Assembly: GCA_900543145.1 (NCBI GenBank)
Contig: UQPZ01000002.1
Coordinates: forward strand, 1 to 64,000
Length of the DNA stretch: 64,000 nucleotides
Source of the DNA: an uncultured Ruminococcus sp.
Lineage (GTDB): Bacteria > Bacillota > Clostridia > Oscillospirales > Ruminococcaceae
Direction of reading: 5' to 3'
Shown here: piece by piece, positions 57,656 through 64,000 of the stretch
How the letters are laid out: each line of letters opens with the position of its first letter
How positions within the stretch are numbered: the stretch's first letter is position 1
Program-made: the position numbers and the translations under genes
The notes under the pieces: model-generated
What the model was told of the DNA's origin: nothing
Database searches by the model: none
What the model saw: the letters and a program-made list of their open reading frames with translations, nothing else

Positions 57656-58489
57656 TTACTTACCGTTTCTGCGTTTTACGATAAACTTATCGGAGCGATG
57701 ATGCTTAGCGCGTGTCTTGTAACCCATTGTTGGCTTGCCCCAAGGAGTAACAGGACTAGGACGTCCGACAGGAGATTTACCTTCACCGCCTCCGTGCGGG
57801 TGGTCGCAGGGGTTCATTACCGAACCTCTTACGGTAGGTCTCCAGCCCATGTGACGCTTTCTTCCGGCCTTACCGATATTTACGTTTTCATGGTCGATAT
57901 TTCCGACCTGTCCTATTGTAGCCATACAATTGATCGGAATTTTTCTCATTTCGCCCGAAGGAAGTCTTACGAGAGCGTAAGCGTCCTCCTTGCCCATAAG
58001 CTGAGCCATATTTCCGGCTGAACGTACAAGCTGTGCGCCCTTTCCGGGATAAAGCTCGAGGTTATGAATAAAAGTACCTACAGGAATGTTTGCCAGTGCA
58101 AGCGCATTTCCGGGCTTGATATCAGCGCCGGCTCCCGATCTGATAACATCGCCGACGGAAAGTCCGTTAGGAGCGATGATGTATCTCTTCTCGCCGTCCT
58201 CGTACTGAACGAGAGCGATAAATGCCGATCTGTTAGGATCGTACTCGATAGTAAGAACAGTTGCGTTCATATCGAGCTTGTTCCTCTTAAAATCAATTAC
58301 ACGGTACTTTCTTCTTACTCCGCCGCCTCTGTGACGAACGGTAATTCTGCCGTAGCTGTTTCTGCCGGACTTCTTGTCCAAAGGCTCGAGCAGCGACTTG
58401 CAGGGAGCAGCCTTTGAAAGCTCTGAGTAATCGGTAACTGTCATACCGCGTCTACCCGGAGTCGTAGGCTTATAGCTCTTTATTGCCAT
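57656..58489 (-). CDS. rplB: 50S ribosomal protein L2
   Basis: A 277-residue L2 (MAIKSYKPTTPGRRGMTVTD; PHGGGEGKSPVGRPSPVTPW). ATG 58489 gives the standard N terminus and follows AAGGAG; upstream in-frame codons belong to the unusual spacer. It is needed for subunit joining and peptidyl transfer. Confidence 0.97.
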   Translation of the reverse strand: MAIKSYKPTTPGRRGMTVTDYSELSKAAPCKSLLEPLDKKSGRNSYGRITVRHRGGGVRRKYRVIDFKRNKLDMNATVLTIEYDPNRSAFIALVQYEDGEKRYIIAPNGLSVGDVIRSGAGADIKPGNALALANIPVGTFIHNLELYPGKGAQLVRSAGNMAQLMGKEDAYALVRLPSGEMRKIPINCMATIGQVGNIDHENVNIGKAGRKRHMGWRPTVRGSVMNPCDHPHGGGEGKSPVGRPSPVTPWGKPTMGYKTRAKHHRSDKFIVKRRNGK

Positions 58490-58531
58490 TTGAAATTCAC
58501 TCCTTAATCTGAGTTTTGCGAAGAAGCCAAA

Positions 58532-58684
58532 GAACAGCATATCTGTTCCAAGAACCCCTCCATACCTACATTCTGCGGTGAATGAGGCCTATTTTAGCCA
58601 AGCGGCCCTCGCCGCCTCGCAGAACCTTTCCCCGTTCCTCCTCGGATAACGTCGGAAGGGGAGCAGCGCAAGCTTTACTTGCGC
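58532..58684 (-). promoter_or_regulatory. Structured intercistronic element between rplW and rplB
   Basis: The rplW-rplB spacer is 225 nt, against less than 45 nt at most junctions of this operon. It holds several perfect stems: GCGCAAG/CTTGCGC (58666-58684), CCCC.TTCC/GGAAGGGG (58630-58661), an outer TTCTGCG/CGCAGAA (58571-58624) enclosing GCGGC/GCCGC (58602-58615), and GAACAG/CTGTTC (58532-58548). No gene is seen. A regulatory RNA structure or small RNA is likely; the class is not one I recognise. Confidence 0.5.
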
Positions 58685-58714
58685 CCTCTTTCAGAAGGCT
58701 TATCCTCCTGCGGA

Positions 58715-59008
58715 TTAATACATTCCGTCGAAGAATTCGATAGTCTTATCGCCTTCAAGAGTAACTATAGCCTTTTTCCAGTCGGGTCTGAAACCTGTGT
58801 TTCTTCCCATTCTCTTCTCCTTGCCCTTTACGCTTATGGTATTTACCTTAGCGACTTTAACGCCGAAAAGCTCTTCGACCGCCTTTGCGATCTCGACTTT
58901 ATTAGCGTCCTTGGCAACTTCGAAGGTATATTTCTTGCTCTGAAGCCTTTCCATAGAGTCTTCAGTGATAATCGGTCTGATTACAATATCTTGAGCAGTC
59001 TTAGTCAT
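58715..59008 (-). CDS. rplW: 50S ribosomal protein L23
   Basis: A 97-residue L23 (AQDIVIRPIITEDSMERLQS). Forms the tunnel-exit docking site for SRP and trigger factor. Its start overlaps the rplD stop by one base. Confidence 0.97.
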   Translation of the reverse strand: MTKTAQDIVIRPIITEDSMERLQSKKYTFEVAKDANKVEIAKAVEELFGVKVAKVNTISVKGKEKRMGRNTGFRPDWKKAIVTLEGDKTIEFFDGMY

Positions 59009-59631
59009 TACGCATAAACCTCCTCAATCTTTGTTACAGCGTCCGAAGCAACGATAAATTTATCATAGTTCAGAATATCGTAAACATTAAGCGTATTTAC
59101 GGTAGCTGTTTTAACTCCCGGAATGTTTCCTGCGCTCTTTACGATCTTAGCGTCAGTCTCAGCTGTAACGATAAGAGCCTTGCCCTCAACGTTAAGAGCC
59201 TTGAGCATTTCAACGATCGTCTTGGTCTTGAACTCGTCAGCCTTGATAGCGTCTACAACTACAAGGTTCTCGTCGATGACCTTAGAAGAAAGCGCTGACT
59301 TCATGCCGAGCCTTCTCTCCTTTTTATTAAGAGAATAGCTGTAATCTCTTGGCTTAGGTCCGAGAGCAATTCCTCCGTGAACCCACTGGGGAGCTCTGAT
59401 GGAGCCCTGTCTTGCATGACCGGTACCCTTCTGTCTCCACGGCTTTCTTCCGCCGCCCCTTACTTCCGTTCTTGTAAGAGTTGACTGGGTTCCGTGTCTC
59501 TGGTTAGCCAGATAATTTACAACCATTGCGTGCATAACGCTCTTATTCGGCTCGATACCGAAAACGGCGTCGTTAAGCTCAGTGTCGGCTACTTTTTTGC
59601 CTGTCATATCAAATACTGAAATCTTTGACAT
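59008..59631 (-). CDS. rplD: 50S ribosomal protein L4
   Basis: A 207-residue L4 (SKISVFDMTGKKVADTELND; RQGSIRAPQWVHGGIALGPK tunnel loop). In E. coli L4 also represses the S10 operon by its leader; here the leader has an attenuator-like hairpin. Confidence 0.97.
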   Translation of the reverse strand: MSKISVFDMTGKKVADTELNDAVFGIEPNKSVMHAMVVNYLANQRHGTQSTLTRTEVRGGGRKPWRQKGTGHARQGSIRAPQWVHGGIALGPKPRDYSYSLNKKERRLGMKSALSSKVIDENLVVVDAIKADEFKTKTIVEMLKALNVEGKALIVTAETDAKIVKSAGNIPGVKTATVNTLNVYDILNYDKFIVASDAVTKIEEVYA

Positions 59632-59649
59632 AATAATATCCTCCTTCCA

Positions 59650-60285
59650 CTAAGCCTTCTTAACGCAGTCAACAATAGTAACAGTTCCGTTCTTAGGTCC
59701 CGGAATTGCTCCCTTGATTGCGATAAGATTATTTTCTGCGTCGATCTTTACAATTTCAAGATTCTGAACGGTTACCTTTTCAGCGCCCATATGACCCGGC
59801 ATTCCCTTGCCCTTGTAAATTCTCGAAGGAGATGAACAAGCGCCCATTGAGCCTGCGTGTCTGTGAACAGGGCCGGTACCGTGAGTTTCCTTGAGCCTTG
59901 AATTGTTGTGACGTTTGATTGTTCCTGCGAAGCCTTTACCCTTGCTGGTTCCGCTGACATCAACGATGTCGCCCTCGGCAAAAGCATCAGCCTTTACAAT
60001 ATCGCCGACGTTAAGACTTGAGATGTCCTCAAATCTGAACTCCTTAAGAGTTCTCTTCATAGCTACGTCAGCCTTTTTGAAGTGTCCCGCAAGAGGCTTG
60101 TTTACCCTCTTTGCCCTTATGTCGCCGAAGCCGAGCTGTACAGCCTCATATCCGTCGTTTTCAACGGTTTTCTTCTGAACGACAACGCAGGGACCTGCTT
60201 CAACAACAGTTACAGGAATAACTTTTCCTGCCTCATCGAAAATCTGCGTCATGCCGATTTTCTTTCCGATGATACCCTTCTGCAT
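59650..60285 (-). CDS. rplC: 50S ribosomal protein L3
   Basis: A 211-residue L3 (MQKGIIGKKIGMTQIFDEAG; GHMGAEKVTVQNLEIVKID). Early 50S assembly protein near the peptidyl transferase centre. The 103-nt gap to rpsJ has an inverted repeat, AGAGATTAC (60360-60368) with GTAATCTCT (60371-60379). Confidence 0.97.
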   Translation of the reverse strand: MQKGIIGKKIGMTQIFDEAGKVIPVTVVEAGPCVVVQKKTVENDGYEAVQLGFGDIRAKRVNKPLAGHFKKADVAMKRTLKEFRFEDISSLNVGDIVKADAFAEGDIVDVSGTSKGKGFAGTIKRHNNSRLKETHGTGPVHRHAGSMGACSSPSRIYKGKGMPGHMGAEKVTVQNLEIVKIDAENNLIAIKGAIPGPKNGTVTIVDCVKKA

Positions 60286-60388
60286 TTTTATTTCCTCCTA
60301 TTTGGTTATTGGTTGAGCCAAGTAATTTTATGCCCAACATGACCTGCATTACACTGATGAGAGATTACCCGTAATCTCTTTTTGGAAA

Positions 60389-60703
60389 TTACTTGATTTC
60401 CATTACAATGTTTACGCCTGCAGGAAGTTCAAGACCTTCGAGAGCCTGAGTAGTTTCCTTTGTAGGACGGATAACGTCGATAAGTCTCTTATGAGTTCTC
60501 ATCTCAAACTGCTCTCTGCTGTCCTTGTACTTATGAACAGCTCTGAGTATCGTTACGATCTCCTTGTCGGTAGGAAGGGGGATAGGTCCTGAAACCTGTG
60601 CTCCCGAACGCTTTACAGCCTCTACAATCTTTGTTGCAGCTGCGTCTACTACCGCATGCTCATAACCCTTGATCTTGATTCTGATCTTTTCATTGACTGC
60701 CAC
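60389..60703 (-). CDS. rpsJ: 30S ribosomal protein S10
   Basis: A 104-residue S10 (AVNEKIRIKIKGYEHAVVDA; GPIPLPTDKEIVTILRAVHK). It begins with GTG at 60703, following GGAGG at 9 nt. First gene of the long operon. Also the NusB partner in antitermination in other bacteria. Confidence 0.96.
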   Translation of the reverse strand: MAVNEKIRIKIKGYEHAVVDAAATKIVEAVKRSGAQVSGPIPLPTDKEIVTILRAVHKYKDSREQFEMRTHKRLIDVIRPTKETTQALEGLELPAGVNIVMEIK

Positions 60704-61100
60704 TTAAAATCGCCTCCTCGTTGCAATATCTAAATGTGGGGGCAGGGCATATGCCCTTCCGCAATACCTTGTGTATGAATTCGGCTTTGCAAACGCCGAT
60801 TTTTCAAATTACACTCTGCCGTGTGTTTCCCTTTTACCCGATAAAAAATTCCGAATCACCCTTTAGGTATTCGGACTAAGAAAAACGGAAAACACCGCAG
60901 CTTACCGCACCTATGCCAAAAGCGGAAACCCGCCCCTCGCAAGAAGCATAAGCACATACTGTGTTTCGGTATTACAGTCGCCCGGTTTAAAATCGGACAT
61001 ACTCCATGAAAATTACCCGGCAGACCGCCGGCAACCTTTCACTTCATCGCATATCTAGGTGTCTTGCACTTAGCATAAAGACACCTTGTGCAGTCACGCA
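60704..61100 (-). promoter_or_regulatory. Structured leader of the S10 operon
   Basis: A leader of about 400 nt separates the promoter from rpsJ. It holds a perfect hairpin near the 5' end (GGTGTCTT 61058-61065 with AAGACACC 61078-61085), a GCCGG hairpin near 61016-61032, an intrinsic terminator and short stems (CGGC/GCCG, and the palindrome GGGCATATGCCC). No gene is seen. Ribosomal-protein feedback on this leader is likely by analogy to other S10 leaders. Confidence 0.6.
60843..60875 (-). terminator. Attenuator (intrinsic terminator) in the S10 operon leader
   Basis: On the minus strand TCCGAAT pairs with ATTCGGA around a 12-nt loop, followed by a run of six T. It lies between the promoter and rpsJ, so it can stop transcription before the ribosomal genes. 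Confidence 0.75.
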
Positions 61101-61106
61101 AGTATT

Positions 61107-61135
61107 ATTATACACTATAAAACCACGCTTTGCAA
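61107..61135 (-). promoter_or_regulatory. Promoter of the S10-spc-alpha ribosomal operon
   Basis: On the minus strand TTGCAA, 17-nt spacer, TATAAT. The only strong promoter seen upstream of rpsJ. Confidence 0.8.
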
Positions 61136-61200
61136 GCTTTTGATAAAATTAAGTGTGTAGAACTTTAGAGAATATTCATTGCAATTTTTGTATATATTGC

Positions 61201-61238
61201 ACAAAAAGACCCGGGTGTATTCTATCCGGGCCTTTTGT
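61201..61238 (-). terminator. Terminator of the GH74 gene
   Basis: On the minus strand AAAGGCCCGG pairs with CCGGGTCTTT (one G-U pair), followed by TTG; T content is moderate. Confidence 0.75.
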
Positions 61239-61266
61239 TTACAATATTGACAGTCAGCAGATCCTA

Positions 61267-63537
61267 CTATTTTTTATTACCCATTATAATTCCTCGTCCG
61301 TTAGTAGAGATATAGCATCTTCCGAAGGTTTTGGGATCTCCTGAAATATTGGGATTTACGTTGCCCCATTTTTCGGTATCGTCGTTGATCCTTGTCCAGG
61401 TAACGCCCTTGTCCTGCGACATATAAACGCCGTGGCCCTCGTTATTTGCCTCGCCTATCATATACAGAGTCATATAATCTCCGTCCTTTTCGGCTTTTCC
61501 AAGACCGAGAGCGTCACAAGCCTGAATATCCTTTGAAACGGAAGCGAGCTCTCCTGTTGATGTATCGAGATAATAAACTCCTCCCGAGCCTACCGCTATC
61601 CAGAGATCTCCCTCCGTATCGGGACACGCCTCATAGGTAATATTTGAAACCAGGAAATTCGCTATCTGTTCAAAGCTTTTTCCTCCGTCCTCGCTCATAT
61701 AGAAAAATCCGTCGTATGCCGCATAGAACTTTTTAGGATTTACCTTATCGGTTTCAATAATCGAGCCAGCCGGTACGTCCTCGCATTCTGTCCAGGTCTT
61801 TCCGAAATCGTCCGATACAAACGGACGTACCCCCGCCATACCCGGCTGCCAGAATATAGTCTTACCGTCTGCCGAAAGCTTGACCTGTCCTCCGGACTTT
61901 TCCAGAGATTCGTCGGGAAGGCTCTCGACCTCCTGCCAGGTCTGAGCGGCGTCGGAAGAATAATAAACCGTTCCGCTGTCCTCGTCCGTAGCTCTTACAA
62001 CGTAATGATAATCCTGTCCCGCACAATCAAGAGAGGTCGATTTAAAGTCGCCGTAATGCTCCTTAGGCGCTTTTGAAACGTCGTCATGCCTGAAGCCGTA
62101 AATATCCCCCATAATAGAGTAAAGCTCCGGGGTATCCTCGTCCAGATAATTAGGCGATACAAAATCAAATATAGCCGTTTCTTCGATTCCTATTGCCCTA
62201 ACAGATAGATTTACAGGCTCGCTTGATATTTTCGTCAGGTTGTCAGTTCCGAAAATAGTTGCTCCGGTCCCGTACATGATCTCATCAGGATCGAACGGAT
62301 TTATTGCAACTCCCGTCATCCACCAGCCAAGCTTGAGCTGTCCCTGCCAATCGAGCCATTCTGAAGCTGAAATATCTATTTTATAGTTTGCTTCCTCAGT
62401 ATCGGGATCCCAGAATGAATCCCAGGTCTTTCCGCCGTCGTAGGTTACGAAAACATTATCTACTACTCCCCACAGACACAGCGTTGTAACAACTATATTC
62501 TGAGGATCGCCTGGATTTACGGATAATCCGGAATAACCGCAGGTATAAATAAGGTCGGGTGTTATTTCCTTCCATTTACCCTCTTTTATATCGTATTTCT
62601 GTACCGCTCCCTGAGTCGCTTCATTCGGGCCTACCTTATATGACCAAGTTGTATACAGATACCCGTCTGAGGAAACCTCCCCCTGAACAGGCTTAAGACG
62701 GCTATTGTTCTGCGCCTTTTCCGACATTGGGTTTTCGATCTCGTTCCAGGTTTCTCCTGCGTCGTCAGAACGGTAAATATAATTGCCTGAATTTTTTGCC
62801 GCTCCAACAAAAATAGTTTTCGTAGCATTTCCGCTTTCTGAGGAAGCTTTATCAAAAGCTACAAATGTAAGACCTACCGAATATCCGCTTTCAGTATAAC
62901 CGCCGTCGGTAGGGAAGCTTTCGACCTTATTCCATGTTCTGCCGTAATCGACCGATCTGTAAAGTCCGGCATTTCTTGTTCCGAAATAAATAATGCTGTT
63001 ATCGTTGGGGTCTACCTGCAAACGTTCGCCCGCACCGCGTCCTACCTCGTTTCCTCCGTTTCCGAAAGGAAGATCGACCTTCATAAAGTTTTCGCCGTAA
63101 TCGTCTGATACAAGTACAGCTCCGCTTCCTGTAGTATACGTACCTGCCGCCAGATACAGCCTGTTAGGCTCTACGGGATCAGTAGCAATACTTTCAATAC
63201 CCATAAGGTTCCAATCGTCACCGCCGATAAAATCTGTAATACATTCCCATCGGTTTGTATCCTTATTAAGCTTATACGCTCCGCCTATATCGGTTCTGGC
63301 GTAAGCAAGACCCTCCTCGGTCGGATTATAAATTACGTTTGGAACAAAACCTCCGCCGACAATTTCAACATTGCCCCATTCCCAGCCTGTTTCCTCATGC
63401 TGAGCGTTATAATAATCCGTCTGTTCAATTTTCCCGTCCGGCTCTGACGATTTGCCGTCCTTTTTGCCGCAGCCCGTAAAAGCTGCAGCTGCAAGAGCGC
63501 AGGCTAAGCCTATGGCTGTAAATTTCCTGAAATTCAC
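61267..63537 (-). CDS. GH74 xyloglucanase-like lipoprotein
   Basis: A 756-residue lipoprotein (lipobox FTGC, then a short charged linker). The rest forms two seven-bladed beta-propellers of the GH74 type, with the N-terminal signature GGGFVPNVIYNPTEEGLAYA, RTDIGGAYKL (the Asp expected for one catalytic residue) and AINPFDPDEIMYGTGATIFG (second Asp region). Asp-box-like blade repeats (DYGRTWNKVE, DDAGETWNEIE, DGGKSFEQI) recur. GH74 enzymes cut xyloglucan. It starts with GTG 63537 behind AAGGAGG. No CBM or dockerin is present. It lies 100 nt upstream of the ribosomal operon promoter region on the same strand. Confidence 0.92.
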   Translation of the reverse strand: MNFRKFTAIGLACALAAAAFTGCGKKDGKSSEPDGKIEQTDYYNAQHEETGWEWGNVEIVGGGFVPNVIYNPTEEGLAYARTDIGGAYKLNKDTNRWECITDFIGGDDWNLMGIESIATDPVEPNRLYLAAGTYTTGSGAVLVSDDYGENFMKVDLPFGNGGNEVGRGAGERLQVDPNDNSIIYFGTRNAGLYRSVDYGRTWNKVESFPTDGGYTESGYSVGLTFVAFDKASSESGNATKTIFVGAAKNSGNYIYRSDDAGETWNEIENPMSEKAQNNSRLKPVQGEVSSDGYLYTTWSYKVGPNEATQGAVQKYDIKEGKWKEITPDLIYTCGYSGLSVNPGDPQNIVVTTLCLWGVVDNVFVTYDGGKTWDSFWDPDTEEANYKIDISASEWLDWQGQLKLGWWMTGVAINPFDPDEIMYGTGATIFGTDNLTKISSEPVNLSVRAIGIEETAIFDFVSPNYLDEDTPELYSIMGDIYGFRHDDVSKAPKEHYGDFKSTSLDCAGQDYHYVVRATDEDSGTVYYSSDAAQTWQEVESLPDESLEKSGGQVKLSADGKTIFWQPGMAGVRPFVSDDFGKTWTECEDVPAGSIIETDKVNPKKFYAAYDGFFYMSEDGGKSFEQIANFLVSNITYEACPDTEGDLWIAVGSGGVYYLDTSTGELASVSKDIQACDALGLGKAEKDGDYMTLYMIGEANNEGHGVYMSQDKGVTWTRINDDTEKWGNVNPNISGDPKTFGRCYISTNGRGIIMGNKK

Positions 63538-63707
63538 TGGTTAAAACCCTCCTTGTTTTTAATTAACTTTCAATATATCCGTCTGAAAAAATTTACTAAT
63601 GTTTTTCAAAAGCTGTCACTTGCCTGTATTCGTTTACATTTTATCACAGCAGCAAGAGGCTTGACCAGCCTTTTGCTGCCTGCTTATTATTCAGTAAAGA
63701 TTATAGC

Positions 63708-64000
63708 TCAGGTATTCCTTGTACCTTCCAATGTTCTCTTTTCAGTATTGTAGATCATTATTGCTCCTGCGATATCCTGAATGAATATAAACTGAAAAAC
63801 CGCAAGCTTTAATGCTTGCTTACTTGAAATCAAGCCTGCTCTTTTAAGACGTACTACCTCTGCCACTGCCATAAGAGAGGTCGTCATTAAAGACGCATAA
63901 GTTAAACCTATTCCAATAATTATGAGTAAGGGTATTTTATGCCTCCATAAAATGAAGAATCCTTGATTGATAATCTCCCCATATTCCGCCGATATTGATT
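63708..64000 (-). CDS. Partial membrane protein at the right window edge
   Basis: An open frame enters from the right edge and stops with TGA at 63708-63710; only the C-terminal 97 residues are visible. It has a membrane segment (KIPLLIIIGIGLTYASLM) and a second hydrophobic stretch (LAVFQFIFIQDIAGAIM) separated by a basic loop (VVRLKRAGLISSKQAL). I do not recognise the family. It is on the same strand as the GH74 gene and upstream of it; the spacer 63538-63707 has no convincing promoter. Confidence 0.6.
   Translation of the reverse strand, partial: SISAEYGEIINQGFFILWRHKIPLLIIIGIGLTYASLMTTSLMAVAEVVRLKRAGLISSKQALKLAVFQFIFIQDIAGAIMIYNTEKRTLEGTRNT

Overview
The window looks like a piece of chromosome from a Gram-positive anaerobic Clostridia species, most likely a Ruminococcus-like member of the Oscillospiraceae. 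The case rests on a trimeric electron-bifurcating type [FeFe] hydrogenase, formate-tetrahydrofolate ligase, a Tad pilus locus with a giant DUF5702-like protein, several plant-cell-wall enzymes (three GH5, one GH74, one CE2-like esterase) and consensus sigma-A promoters with strong Shine-Dalgarno (SD) sites. The species assignment is inference.

Layout. 1-9.7 kb: a minus-strand Tad (tight adherence) operon, tadZ-tadA-tadB-tadC-flp-tadE-DUF5702-lipoprotein, cut by the left edge. 9.8-14.2 kb: a thioesterase, then a divergent metal-homeostasis pair: an ArsR repressor, stand-alone HMA protein and P1B ATPase operon facing a ZIP transporter, with an operator-like repeat at the ArsR promoter. 14.6-15.0 kb: a convergent intergenic region holding a perfect ParB parS palindrome. 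15.0-18.5 kb: two paralogous GH5 enzymes around a Nudix hydrolase. 18.7-24.7 kb: thioredoxin, the hydCBA hydrogenase operon and an isolated type IV pilin-like gene. 25.0-32.2 kb: O-acetylhomoserine sulfhydrylase behind a possible Cys-codon leader peptide, a repeat-domain lipoprotein, a DUF3810 peptidase-like protein, an XRE regulator fused to a superoxide-reductase-like domain, tsaE-tsaB, an ABM-fold protein and rpiB. 32.3-43.4 kb: fhs, a PurF-like protein without its nucleophile Cys, membrane proteins, cysK, an HPP-cupin fusion and a sortase-anchored GH5. 43.5-44.7 kb: CE2-like esterase. 44.8-61.1 kb: the complete S10-spc-alpha ribosomal operon, minus strand, from rpsJ to rplQ, with an attenuator in its leader. 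61.2-63.5 kb: GH74 xyloglucanase lipoprotein. The right edge cuts a membrane protein.

How it fits together. The glycoside hydrolases and esterase are secreted or surface-tethered by three routes (free secretion, lipobox, C-terminal sorting signal) and carry no visible dockerin, so they form a non-cellulosomal set for glucan, mannan, xyloglucan and acetylated hemicellulose. The hydrogenase would reoxidise NADH and ferredoxin from sugar fermentation. The Tad pilus may serve adhesion to fibre or host.

The most unusual signals are: three unrelated genes in which a hairpin sits between a strong SD and the start codon so that the collapsed spacing is 11-12 nt each time; a structured 225-nt spacer between rplW and rplB; a parS site; an apparent AUA start for tadE; a transposase-like helix-turn-helix inside a DUF975 membrane protein; and a PurF paralogue with a degenerate glutaminase site. 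No CRISPR array, tRNA, rRNA, insertion sequence or phage gene was seen.
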